A stretch of DNA of 64,000 nucleotides from Bacteroidales bacterium. Lineage in GTDB: Bacteria; Bacteroidota; Bacteroidia; Bacteroidales; UBA10428. The translations under genes were made by a program, and so were the position numbers. Every line of letters begins with the position of its first letter. Position 1 is the stretch's first letter. This document shows, piece by piece, positions 51,892 through 60,760 of the stretch. The DNA lies in contig DATGXG010000004.1 of NCBI GenBank assembly GCA_035299085.1, positions 1 to 64,000 on the forward strand, given 5' to 3'. The notes under the pieces were generated by a model. It saw only the letters and a program-made list of their open reading frames with translations. It was not told the DNA's origin and did not search any database.

Positions 51892-53232
51892 TTAATATTC
51901 CACCAAAACATAATCCATATTTCCGTGGAATTGGGTGAATTGTTTACTGATCATCGTTTCAGAGTTTTTTAAGACATTGTTATATATGTATTTCTGCAAC
52001 TCACCTGTAGTAAGCTTTTTATCACTATTTTCATCCGCAGCGCCCTGCAGTCCAAGACAAAGAAAACAGGTAAACAAACCCGAACGGGACTCATCAAATG
52101 CGAGAGAAACTGCATCAGATGACGAGGAATTGAAAACATAAAATGACGGATTGCTGATCCATGGATTCCTTGACTTACTTCCTGTTATTGTTGATCTGGT
52201 TCTGATGATATTTTCCGACTTAATGCTTTCGCTCTGTTTCGATATTCCGGAAAAACAGGCATCCACAAATACAAAAACATTTTTGGCCTTCAGATGCTGA
52301 AGGGTTTCATATAAAGCGGTGACATTTATACCCTGGCTGCTGATTCTGTCTTTTTTAGCATCAGAGGGTACAACGTATATCTGTTCACCGGAGATGGACG
52401 GAATTCCATGTCCCGAAAAATATACAAACAGTTCTGTAACGCCGGGAACAACCATTTTCTTCAACTCTCCGTTTTCAAGATTGAACATGTTATCAAAAAA
52501 AATCCAGTTTGCATCCGAATTCGTATCCGTTATTACTTTATCAATGCCAAGAGTATTCTTAAAATAGGAGGAAACCAGTTTTGCATCGTTACTGGAGTAA
52601 ATGGCATCAGGTAAATCCTTGTATTTTTCAATCCCAATAACCACCGCAATAGCATCGGGCCTTCCTGAATTTGTATTGGGCGCCCTGTCAAGATTTTTAT
52701 ACGGATTAGGCGGAGGTGGCGGTGGAGGTGGCGGTGGAGGTGAGGGAGGTTTTTTATTGAACGCCAGGTTTATTTGCAGTTTATTAATGCCTGAAGGTTT
52801 ATTTGATCCGTTTACAGTTAAAACCACAGGAATATTCGGCAACCTGTAGGACCTGTCGGGATTTACATAAATAGTAAATGTTTTAACCTGCTGTGGTGGT
52901 AAATTACCTAAATTCCCAAAGTTCTTTGAAATAACAACAGAGTGATTTGGCGACTTAAACATATAAGTAACATCATTGGCTACTGCATCTCCTGTATTTT
53001 TGATGTAAAATCTGACCTGCACCACTTCACCCGCCTGGATCCAACCATCAGGTTTTAACGTGGTGGTACCTGCGCCTGTATCACAAACAGTATAATACAT
53101 GTATGTGAGTTCAGGAGGGCCGGCATTCAAGGTAATTTGTTTGGCATCCGATTTACGGCTAATTACCTCCTGTGCTTTCGCATAACCGCCAAGAATACCA
53201 AGAGCAATTAAAAAACAATAAAAGGGCTTCAT
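51892..53232 (-). CDS. exported caspase-fold (C14-like) protease with CARDB-like N-terminal domain
   Basis: 446 residues. Signal peptide FYCFLIALGILGGYAKAQ. Residues about 40-155 form a CARDB/Ig-like domain (AGEVVQVRFYIKNTGDAVANDVTYMF; PPQQVKTFTIYVNPDRSY). A proline run of about 11-12 residues near 161-175 is the hinge. The caspase-like domain follows, opening with PDAIAVVIGIEKYKDLPD. It has the catalytic dyad H275 (FVYFSGHGIP) and C326 (FVFVDACFSG), and a C-terminal EF-hand-like DENSDKKLTTGEL. Metacaspase/gingipain-fold proteases cut after basic or acidic residues; the specificity here is unknown. The signal peptide predicts periplasmic or surface location. It converges with the FISUMP remnant. 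Confidence 0.92.
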   Translation of the reverse strand: MKPFYCFLIALGILGGYAKAQEVISRKSDAKQITLNAGPPELTYMYYTVCDTGAGTTTLKPDGWIQAGEVVQVRFYIKNTGDAVANDVTYMFKSPNHSVVISKNFGNLGNLPPQQVKTFTIYVNPDRSYRLPNIPVVLTVNGSNKPSGINKLQINLAFNKKPPSPPPPPPPPPPPNPYKNLDRAPNTNSGRPDAIAVVIGIEKYKDLPDAIYSSNDAKLVSSYFKNTLGIDKVITDTNSDANWIFFDNMFNLENGELKKMVVPGVTELFVYFSGHGIPSISGEQIYVVPSDAKKDRISSQGINVTALYETLQHLKAKNVFVFVDACFSGISKQSESIKSENIIRTRSTITGSKSRNPWISNPSFYVFNSSSSDAVSLAFDESRSGLFTCFLCLGLQGAADENSDKKLTTGELQKYIYNNVLKNSETMISKQFTQFHGNMDYVLVEY

Positions 53233-53681
53233 AACGGGACTGGAATAGATTAGTTGAATAAAATTACATCAAATTCTTAAAAATCAAATATTTTTAATAC
53301 AGGTTGTTTAAATGCGAGTCACGATTTATTAAACATCGACAAATGGGAATTATCCGTCAAGAATACAATATAACCTATTGTGGAATAGTTTTTTTTGCTA
53401 AATTTATAACTTGTTTCTTTGTTTCATGATTGTTTAGATGAATTGGATCTGTTGTGTAAATTTTAAGGGATTATCAGCAAGATTATAGACAGAAAGCAGA
53501 TCTTAAACCGTTTTTCAACTCTTAACAGTTTTAAAATATTCCTTTTTGTGAGTCCTGCAGGCGCAGGTTCTCATATTTGATTCGGTGTTTTTTCGCGGTG
53601 GATGGACTTGTGGCATGGATATGTTGGATGATTGATTTGTATGCGATCAGATAATTTCCATACTAACTCTGTTTTGAATAA
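53233..53681. other. 449-bp AT-rich intergenic region upstream of the T6SS operon
   Basis: Divergent spacer between the caspase gene and clpV, where both promoters should lie. I see no open frame, RNA gene or strong terminator. CATATTTG (53573-53580) is one base from a -7 box, but no TTTG sits at the proper distance; TAAATTTA near 53399 is another weak candidate. A small palindrome, CCTGC-N4-GCAGG, lies near 53555. The T6SS promoter is not resolved. Confidence 0.5.
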
Positions 53682-56180
53682 ATGTCTGAATTAAATGTAT
53701 TATCCGGAGAAACCAGGGAAGCAGTCAGGATCGCCCAGAAGATTGCCCGGGAGTATCAGCATGAACACTATTCAGCAGCCCATCTTTTAAAAGGTCTTTT
53801 GCATAAGGATGTGGGGCTTGATGTGGTACTGACCCGTATTGGAAAAGATGTAAATTACCTTAAAGAATGGGCCGACATAAGAATTGAAGAGCTCCCCAGA
53901 TCGGCTGTAACCATACCCGAGCCTTCAGGTGACGAATGCATTGGCAGGGTTCTTGAAGAAGCTGATTTGCTGCGCCTCAAGTTTTCAAGGGAACTTATCG
54001 ATCCGGATCTTTTATTGCTGGCTCTTTGTAAACCAAACCTTGCTTTCAGCCAGGATCAGTTAAAATCGTTCTCCCTCTCGCAAAAGGAGTTTACCGATCA
54101 CCTGCTTGAAGAGGCAGGGCTATTGGAATCAATTCCTGTGAAATCGGCCGGCCAACCTGAAAAAGGAAAAAAGCAGGCACAGGTAAAAGCTCTTTTCAGT
54201 TATTGTGTCGATAAAACTTCGCTTGCCCGGGAAGGCAAGATCGATCCGATTATAGGCCGTGATGCCGAAACCCGGACTATGATTGAAATACTCAGTCGCA
54301 GAACCAAACCCAATGTACTTATTCTTGGTGACCCCGGGGTGGGCAAAACCGCCCTTGTAGATGGTCTGTGTTTGAAAATTACCGAAGGACAGGTGCCGGC
54401 AAATCTTAAGAATGCCCTGGTTTTTGGCCTCGACCTGGGTTCACTGGCTGCCGGGGCATCCTATAAAGGAGAAATTGAAGACAGGGTAAAGAATATTATA
54501 AATGAAATTAAATCGTTTGAAAAAGCCATATTATTTATTGACGAGATTCATTCCCTCTTTGATGCTTCAGGATCTTTAGGAACAGGCGTCATTAACATAC
54601 TGAAACCTGAATTGACAAAAGGGGACCTGACTTTAATCGGGGCAACCACAATCGAGGAATACAGGGAGTTCATTGAACCTGAAGCCGCATTCAACAGGCG
54701 CTTTGAAGTTCTGCAAATCGAGGAACCTGACCCGGAAAAAGCCTTCCGGATGATCCGCCATATTATCCCCCTGTATGCAAAGCACCATAACATCAAAATC
54801 GAAGATGAAACAATAAAAACTTCGGTTCAACTGGCAAAAAGATACCTGAAGGAACGAAAACTGCCTGATTCTGCCATTGACCTGATTGACCGCACTATGG
54901 CAGCCATCCGGATCATGGATGAGGTGTCGATGGATTCACTTAAAGGACTAAGGAAAAGTCTCAATTTCCTACTGCAGGAAAAGAAAGAAAATCTTTCTGA
55001 AGAACTTTCCTGGTTTGAACAACAACTCAGAAGCACAATCAGCCCCATTTTATCCGGCGGGCTGAACCTGACCGAAAAACATTTTGACGATCCAGCAAAC
55101 TATACGGAATACCTGTCAGGTATCCTCGATAATCTTGAAACGCTGGCATCGGACAAGAAAGGAGTATTGCTCGGAGTAGACCTGGCTGCCGTTATTTCAG
55201 GCAAAACGGGTATCCCGCTCGGGAAAATTCAAACGAGTGAGAAAGAGAAACTTCTGAAGATCGAAGAACATCTGAGATCAAGGGTTATCGGGCAGGACCT
55301 TGCCATTCAGTCGCTTTCCGCTGCCATTCTCGAAGCAAGGGCCGGTCTTACAAGGCAGGGTCAGCCGATAGGATGCTTTTTCCTGCTCGGACCCACAGGT
55401 ACAGGGAAAACGGAGCTCGCGAAATCACTGGCTGATTACCTTTTCAACGATGAAACGGCGATGATCCGGTTCGATATGTCGGAATTCAAGGAAGAACATT
55501 CCGCAGCGCTTTTATACGGCGCCCCTCCGGGATATGTGGGTTATAAGGAAGGAGGATTGCTTGTAAATAAAATCCGTGAAAAACCTTATTCGGTACTTCT
55601 TTTCGATGAGATCGAGAAAGCCCATGCTTCTGTTTTCGATGTATTTCTTCAGATAATGGATGAAGGAAAGTTGCATGACAGGCTTGGCAAAGAAGGTGAT
55701 TTTACCAATTCAATCGTTCTGTTTACCTCAAATGTGGGCAGTGATTTCATTATAGAAAAATTCAATAAAGATGGCCTGCCAACGGGATCTGAAATGATGG
55801 AAATCATGAGCAGGTACTTCCGTCCGGAATTCCTGGCACGTATTACAGAAATCCTTCCTTTTGCACCCATTACCGAAGAAAACATCGCCGGAATTTTCAA
55901 AATACACCTTAGAAAATTCATTGCCACGTTGAAGTTGAACGATATTGAAATTAACATCACGGATGAGGCTCAGAAAAGCCTTGCATTAATAGGATTTTCG
56001 CCCCGTTATGGTGCAAGACCGATTAACGGGGTCATCCGCAGCTACCTGCGAAGACCTGTTTCTAAAATGATTATTTCAGGTGAAGTAAACGCAGGTGACA
56101 CCCTGAATCTCGATCTGAACAAAGAAGAAGAACTCGTATGGAATGTCATTCAGAATAAAAACACAGTGAACAAAAACTAA
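53682..56180 (+). CDS. tssH: T6SS AAA+ ATPase ClpV (TssH)
   Basis: 832 residues, class I Clp ATPase layout. Clp N-domain at 1-150 (SGETREAVRIAQKIAREYQHEHYSAAHLL), NBD1 with Walker A GDPGVGKT (216-223) and Walker B ILFIDEIH, NBD2 with Walker A GPTGTGKT (570-577) and Walker B VLLFDEIEKAH (D642), and a C-terminal D2-small domain. The middle domain is short, as in ClpV rather than ClpB. Next to TssB/TssC it is the disassembly motor that recycles the contracted sheath. First gene of the T6SS operon. Confidence 0.95.
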   Translation: MSELNVLSGETREAVRIAQKIAREYQHEHYSAAHLLKGLLHKDVGLDVVLTRIGKDVNYLKEWADIRIEELPRSAVTIPEPSGDECIGRVLEEADLLRLKFSRELIDPDLLLLALCKPNLAFSQDQLKSFSLSQKEFTDHLLEEAGLLESIPVKSAGQPEKGKKQAQVKALFSYCVDKTSLAREGKIDPIIGRDAETRTMIEILSRRTKPNVLILGDPGVGKTALVDGLCLKITEGQVPANLKNALVFGLDLGSLAAGASYKGEIEDRVKNIINEIKSFEKAILFIDEIHSLFDASGSLGTGVINILKPELTKGDLTLIGATTIEEYREFIEPEAAFNRRFEVLQIEEPDPEKAFRMIRHIIPLYAKHHNIKIEDETIKTSVQLAKRYLKERKLPDSAIDLIDRTMAAIRIMDEVSMDSLKGLRKSLNFLLQEKKENLSEELSWFEQQLRSTISPILSGGLNLTEKHFDDPANYTEYLSGILDNLETLASDKKGVLLGVDLAAVISGKTGIPLGKIQTSEKEKLLKIEEHLRSRVIGQDLAIQSLSAAILEARAGLTRQGQPIGCFFLLGPTGTGKTELAKSLADYLFNDETAMIRFDMSEFKEEHSAALLYGAPPGYVGYKEGGLLVNKIREKPYSVLLFDEIEKAHASVFDVFLQIMDEGKLHDRLGKEGDFTNSIVLFTSNVGSDFIIEKFNKDGLPTGSEMMEIMSRYFRPEFLARITEILPFAPITEENIAGIFKIHLRKFIATLKLNDIEINITDEAQKSLALIGFSPRYGARPINGVIRSYLRRPVSKMIISGEVNAGDTLNLDLNKEEELVWNVIQNKNTVNKN

Positions 56181-56191
56181 ATATCTATCCT

Positions 56192-56641
56192 ATGCTCAAT
56201 GAAGTTGAAATCGGGGGACAGCTGGTCCCTCAACAGTCTTTCGAAGCTATAACGAATATTTCTTCGAACAAAACCCTCCTCGTTCAAAAGCTGACAGGGA
56301 AACCCGGAAAACTTGAACCCGTGAAAGGCCTTAAAACAATCGATGAAGTTTTTAATCATTTCAAACCTTCGGTTGAAGTTGAATTTGAAGAGGAAAATGG
56401 TGCACAGCGAAAAGAAGAGTTACTATTCAACAGCCTTCTCGATTTTAAAAAGGAAGGAATAATAAACCAGAGTGAGTTCCTGCAAAAATTGCAGGCAGAG
56501 CAGGATGTGTGTAACTCCATTATTAAAAAGCTGAAGACGAATAAAATCCTTAAGGCGGCTTTGCAAAACGCCGATGCAAAACAAAATTTCCTGCAGGCTT
56601 TACAGGGAATCATTAATGAACTCGACCAGGCAAACGCTTAA
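56192..56641 (+). CDS. tssB: T6SS contractile sheath small subunit TssB
   Basis: 149 residues, short, no signal. Beta-strand start EVEIGGQLVPQQSFEAI and GKLEPVKGLKTIDEVFNHFKPSVEVEFEEENG, followed by helices with NIIKK/NKILKAALQNADAKQNF. This is the T6SS-iii (Bacteroidota) TssB form. With TssC it builds the outer sheath around the Hcp tube. It starts 11 bp after clpV and 11 bp before tssC, as expected for coordinated synthesis. Confidence 0.9.
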   Translation: MLNEVEIGGQLVPQQSFEAITNISSNKTLLVQKLTGKPGKLEPVKGLKTIDEVFNHFKPSVEVEFEEENGAQRKEELLFNSLLDFKKEGIINQSEFLQKLQAEQDVCNSIIKKLKTNKILKAALQNADAKQNFLQALQGIINELDQANA

Positions 56642-56652
56642 ATCCTACTACC

Positions 56653-58041
56653 ATGGCAAATGAAACAGAAAAGAAAGTAGAAAAGCAGGCCAAGCCTGTT
56701 CAGGAAAAGATACAGGAAGTTAAAACCGGGGCCAGGCCTTTGGCAGAATCGATTGAAGCTTTATTGGATTACGGAGGTTTCGATCTGATTAAAGATACAG
56801 TAGACGGAGTGTCATCCATGGACCCCGAAGCCAGGGCGCGGAAGAATATTTTTCTAACGGATTCTTCAAAAAGATCGGACCGTGCTAAGCTTAAAAACCA
56901 TCTTTCGCTATGGATCCAGCTCCTGTCGGAGCATACCGATCTTACTGAAATGATCGGCGCTGCCCAGGAACGCATCAGCGCATCCTCAAAGGTGCTGAAT
57001 GAAAACATGGCAAAAGCCGTGAACGCTACACATGATCTTGAAGTAGCATACCGTTCTGTTGCGCTGTTTTACAAAAATGCGGAACGCGATAAGGTCAGGA
57101 ATGTCACTTTTATCAATGTGGATCCTGACCGCTTGAAGGACATGGAAAACACCATGGTGATCGATAAGATTACGGAAGAACTTAAGCAAAATTATGACCG
57201 GCTTGACCTCAGGGAAAACTATTCGCTCCTTGTGCTTCCGGGTTATCTCGGTTCAAACCAGGCGGTGGACAAATGGGCGAAAATTGCCTATAATAACAAG
57301 GTGATGCTGATAACCGATTTTCAGCACCTCGATGACCCCGAAGCCGTAATTGAGGAATTTGACAGTGCCGGACTTACAGGCGGTGAAATATACAAATCAA
57401 ACGCGATACTTACGTGTAACTGGGTTGTTGGCCGAGAGAAATATGCCGAACTGGGTGAAGAGGATCATCTGTTTGTTCCGCCGTCAACAGCCCTTGCGGG
57501 TAAGATTTACAGCACACTTATTGCTCAGCCTGTTGCAGGGAAAATGCATGGCGGACTGAATGAAGTGAACGGCGTCAAATTCGAAATGAAGAAAAGTGAG
57601 ATATCCGAGCTTGAAAGACGCGGCCTGGTTCCCATGGTTCATGAGTGGGGAAAGGTTATGGGCATGTCGGCTAAAACGCTTTATAACGGAAATGATATCG
57701 GACTTCAGACCTATTCTGTTGTAAGGGTGTTCGATTATGTGGCAAAAGTCATCATCGACTTCCTGAACCGGCAGGCCTTTGTTAACTGGGATGCCACTGT
57801 GGAGAGGGACATAAAAGTGGAAATAGCCCGTTTCCTGGGGAGTATTAAGGGACATGACAAAATCATCGAATCATTCCAGGTAGTGGATATCACACAGGAC
57901 CCTGAAACAAAAGTCATCCACCTTGATGTCCATATTACGCCCTTCTTCCCCGCCAAAAGCTTCCTGCTGCGGCTTGGAGGAACCAAGGGAGACACAGCAG
58001 AAGAATGGAAGGCTGAATTCTCTGAGGATCAAGGTAAATAA
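56653..58041 (+). CDS. tssC: T6SS contractile sheath large subunit TssC (DUF5458 type)
   Basis: 462 residues. A charged N-terminus (NETEKKVEKQAKPVQEKIQEV), then the T6SS-iii TssC body: LLDYGGFDLIKDTVDGV, YSLLVLPGYLGSNQAVDKWAKIAY, and the C-terminal helix and strand INFLNRQAF-like region and VIHLDVHITPFFPAKSFLLRLGG. Forms the helical contractile sheath with TssB. Translation likely coupled by proximity; no unusual residues noted. Confidence 0.93.
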   Translation: MANETEKKVEKQAKPVQEKIQEVKTGARPLAESIEALLDYGGFDLIKDTVDGVSSMDPEARARKNIFLTDSSKRSDRAKLKNHLSLWIQLLSEHTDLTEMIGAAQERISASSKVLNENMAKAVNATHDLEVAYRSVALFYKNAERDKVRNVTFINVDPDRLKDMENTMVIDKITEELKQNYDRLDLRENYSLLVLPGYLGSNQAVDKWAKIAYNNKVMLITDFQHLDDPEAVIEEFDSAGLTGGEIYKSNAILTCNWVVGREKYAELGEEDHLFVPPSTALAGKIYSTLIAQPVAGKMHGGLNEVNGVKFEMKKSEISELERRGLVPMVHEWGKVMGMSAKTLYNGNDIGLQTYSVVRVFDYVAKVIIDFLNRQAFVNWDATVERDIKVEIARFLGSIKGHDKIIESFQVVDITQDPETKVIHLDVHITPFFPAKSFLLRLGGTKGDTAEEWKAEFSEDQGK

Positions 58042-58078
58042 ACATATCTATTTTCTTAAACCCTAAAAAATTATTGCA

Positions 58079-58468
58079 ATGGATGAAATTAAACTGGACA
58101 TTGAAAACTTAAAAGACGTTAAGGTTTACAGCGTATCGTATGGCGCAAATCTTCCTGTATCAGGCCTTGAGGCTAATGCAGCCGCAGCAAGGCTATCGTT
58201 TTCTGATCTTTCGCTTAACATAGAACTCACCGATAAAACGGAGTTCTTTCAGTGGATAACGACTAAAAAGAAAATCGGTGGAACCATAAAAATTGAGGAT
58301 TTTAATAATCCCGGATCCAACCTGAGGGAAATAAAATTCAGTGATGCCTATCTTACATCCTTAAGTGAATCATTCAGCGGTGGAGGCGGAGGAGGAATGA
58401 GCATTTCAATTGCATTCACCAAAATTGACATGAACGGGGTCAAATACGATGTGAAGGCAGGTAAATAA
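58079..58468 (+). CDS. tssD: T6SS inner tube protein Hcp (TssD)
   Basis: 129 residues, beta-barrel size typical of Hcp: VKVYSVSYGANLPVSGLEANAAAARLSFSDLSLNIEL, then FFQWITTKKKIGGTIKIEDF and EIKFSDAYLTSLSESF. A six-glycine run (GGGGGGM) interrupts the last barrel strands; the T6SS-iii TssD family usually has a glycine-containing loop here. Hexamers stack into the tube pushed by sheath contraction, and small effectors ride inside. It starts 37 bp after tssC, the largest spacing in the operon, which could hold a processing or extra control site. Confidence 0.92.
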   Translation: MDEIKLDIENLKDVKVYSVSYGANLPVSGLEANAAAARLSFSDLSLNIELTDKTEFFQWITTKKKIGGTIKIEDFNNPGSNLREIKFSDAYLTSLSESFSGGGGGGMSISIAFTKIDMNGVKYDVKAGK

Positions 58469-58484
58469 TTTCAATACGTAAGCA

Positions 58485-60305
58485 TTGCTACAGCAAGTCG
58501 AGCTAACCGTCAAAATCGGGGGAAATACGATTTCCCCCGTTATTTCCTGTTCAATAAACCAGGAAATCAACTGGCATCACCAGTTCGAGGTGATCTATGT
58601 TGCCGATTTCTACAAAGAGAAATACAATTCAATCCTGAATAAAATCCGGGATTTTATCGGCTCGGAAATTGAAATCACTTTTGAAACCATTGAAAACGGA
58701 AAAAACAATGTACACAACCGGTTTTATGGTCTTGTAACCCAGGCAAGACTTAACCGTACCTCAGAGGGACAAAAGGAAATTCATCTCGCCGGTTTCAGTC
58801 CGACCATACTTATAGATGGAAGGCCCTGCTGCAGGTCATTTACCGGCAGATTGCTCAGTGAAATAGTACAGGCCACTCACGACCAGGTACCCCAAAACGA
58901 CCTGAAACTGAACTCTAATCCTTCTTACCGCACAGACATTCCTTATATTGTCCAGTATAATGAATCAAACTTTGAATTTCTTAACCGCATTGCTGAAAAA
59001 TATGGCGAATGGTGCTATTATAACGGAAGTGAACTGATATTTGGCACCCTGAGTAAATCCAAATCAATTGACGTTTTTGTTGATAATAACCTGCAGGATT
59101 TCAATTTTGCCTTTAATTTGAAAAATTACGGTTTCAAGGCCATAACCTATGATTACCTTGAAAATGAGTCCTGGATTAAAGAAAGCAAGGACATTGCGGT
59201 TAATGACCTGGATGCCCGGGGAGATCATGCCAAATCGGTTTCCGAGAAAAAATTCAAACAGGAGAACATCCTGTTCTCATCCGGTTTGTATGCAAAAGAA
59301 AGCGATTTCAAGGATTTCTTTGAAACCCGCCGGATTGCCGACACCCGAAGCCTCATAAGCAATGAAGGCCAGAGTACTTTGCCTGATATTAACGTGGGTT
59401 CGGTTATCAAAATTAAAAGTCAGAATGACCAGGAAGATGATTTCGGTGAATTCATCATTACTTCAGTAAAGCACATTATTGACACCGAAAGGAAATATAA
59501 AAATTATTTCACAGCCATCCCAAAATCAATAAACAAACCACCGCTGAACAACAGGGTGAAACTCCCTGCATGTGAAATGCAACCTGCCGTTATCAGCAGT
59601 AATGATGACCCGGAGAACCTCGGGAGGGTCAAAGCCCGGTTCTTTTGGGATGACCATTCCGAAACACCATGGCTCAGGGTTTTAAATCCGCATGGAGGCA
59701 AATCGGATAAAAATGACCAGCACGGATTTTATTTTATTCCTGAAATTAACGATGAAGTTATGATAGGTTTTGAAGGAAATGACCCGGATAAACCTTTTGT
59801 AATGGGAAGTGTGTATCATAAAAACTCAAAACCCGACCACTGGTACCATTCACAAAACAATACGAAATCCATAAGAACCCGCAACGGGAATCAAATACTT
59901 TTTATTGACGAGGACGGAAAAGAAGAAATCCGGATTTTAAACAAGGACGACGGCTCCCCTAAAAATGAGATATCTCTTAGCATGGACAATAAAGGCAAGA
60001 TCACAATCAAAACAGAAGGTGAACTTGAAATTTCTGCCGATTCAATTAAGATCTCTGCGAAAAGTGATATTCAGATTGATTCAGGTAAAGGAACCAAATT
60101 AACCGCTACCGATCATACAATCAACGCCAGTAAGGGAGTTAACATAAAAGGACAGCAGATGGATATTAACGGGACACAAACCGATATAAAGGCAACTACA
60201 CTAAAGATCAACGGAAGCGCACAGACAGAAATCAGCGGTGCCATGGTTAAGGTGGCAGGAAGCGGAATTACGGAAGTCACCGGGGGACTTGTAAAGATCA
60301 ATTAA
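58485..60305 (+). CDS. tssI: T6SS spike protein VgrG (TssI), TTG start
   Basis: 606 residues. An in-frame stop at 58479-58481 lies two codons upstream, so the first possible start is TTG at 58485 and no ATG is near; TTG initiation is inferred. Domains: gp27-like base (about 1-370, LQQVELTVKIGG; FLNRIAEKYGEWCYYNGSELIFG), gp5 OB-fold (about 370-460, PENLGRVKARFFWDDHSETPWLRV; INDEVMIGFEGNDPDKPFVMGSVYH), and a C-terminal beta-prism of repeats (ISADSIKISAKSDIQIDSG; INGTQTDIKATTLKINGSAQ). No extra effector domain is fused. It is the puncturing tip on the Hcp tube. Confidence 0.92.
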   Translation: MLQQVELTVKIGGNTISPVISCSINQEINWHHQFEVIYVADFYKEKYNSILNKIRDFIGSEIEITFETIENGKNNVHNRFYGLVTQARLNRTSEGQKEIHLAGFSPTILIDGRPCCRSFTGRLLSEIVQATHDQVPQNDLKLNSNPSYRTDIPYIVQYNESNFEFLNRIAEKYGEWCYYNGSELIFGTLSKSKSIDVFVDNNLQDFNFAFNLKNYGFKAITYDYLENESWIKESKDIAVNDLDARGDHAKSVSEKKFKQENILFSSGLYAKESDFKDFFETRRIADTRSLISNEGQSTLPDINVGSVIKIKSQNDQEDDFGEFIITSVKHIIDTERKYKNYFTAIPKSINKPPLNNRVKLPACEMQPAVISSNDDPENLGRVKARFFWDDHSETPWLRVLNPHGGKSDKNDQHGFYFIPEINDEVMIGFEGNDPDKPFVMGSVYHKNSKPDHWYHSQNNTKSIRTRNGNQILFIDEDGKEEIRILNKDDGSPKNEISLSMDNKGKITIKTEGELEISADSIKISAKSDIQIDSGKGTKLTATDHTINASKGVNIKGQQMDINGTQTDIKATTLKINGSAQTEISGAMVKVAGSGITEVTGGLVKIN

Positions 60306-60315
60306 TTCCGATGAA

Positions 60316-60753
60316 GTGGATAAATATTATTCTATACCTCTGAATACCGCGTCTCTTTTAGAGAAGAAGAAACACCCGGCTTGCGATATCCGTGAATCGA
60401 TCAGGATGAACATCAATATGATCATTAAAACGCACTTCCGGGAATACCGGTATAATCAATCCTATGGTTGCCTGATCTGGAACCAGGATTATAGTACGGT
60501 AACCAATATCTCAAAGTGGCTTGAAGATTTGCGCAGTTCCGTGGTAGATTCAATAGAATCGAATGAACCGAGGATAAGTAAAACGGAGGTAAAAATTGAC
60601 CTGGAAGAGGCAGAGGTTTTTGAACGGTTCAAAGGACAGCCGTTAAGACTCAAGCACAAGCTGACCCTTGAAATCAGGGGCGTGATATCACACCTGAATG
60701 AACCTTTTGAGCATTTTGAATTCCTGTTTTTCAGTCCCCTCTCCGTAGCCTGA
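60316..60753 (+). CDS. tssE: T6SS baseplate wedge protein TssE (gp25-like), GTG start
   Basis: 145 residues starting at GTG (60316); the nearest ATG (60311) is out of frame. The gp25-like fold is seen in DIRESIRMNINMIIKTHFREYRYNQSYGCLIWNQ and LRLKHKLTLEIRG. TssE is the baseplate wedge that joins the sheath. Starts 10 bp after vgrG and ends 7 bp before tssF. Together with the TTG of VgrG, two consecutive genes use rare start codons. Confidence 0.9.
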   Translation: MDKYYSIPLNTASLLEKKKHPACDIRESIRMNINMIIKTHFREYRYNQSYGCLIWNQDYSTVTNISKWLEDLRSSVVDSIESNEPRISKTEVKIDLEEAEVFERFKGQPLRLKHKLTLEIRGVISHLNEPFEHFEFLFFSPLSVA

Positions 60754-60760
60754 TAAGAAT

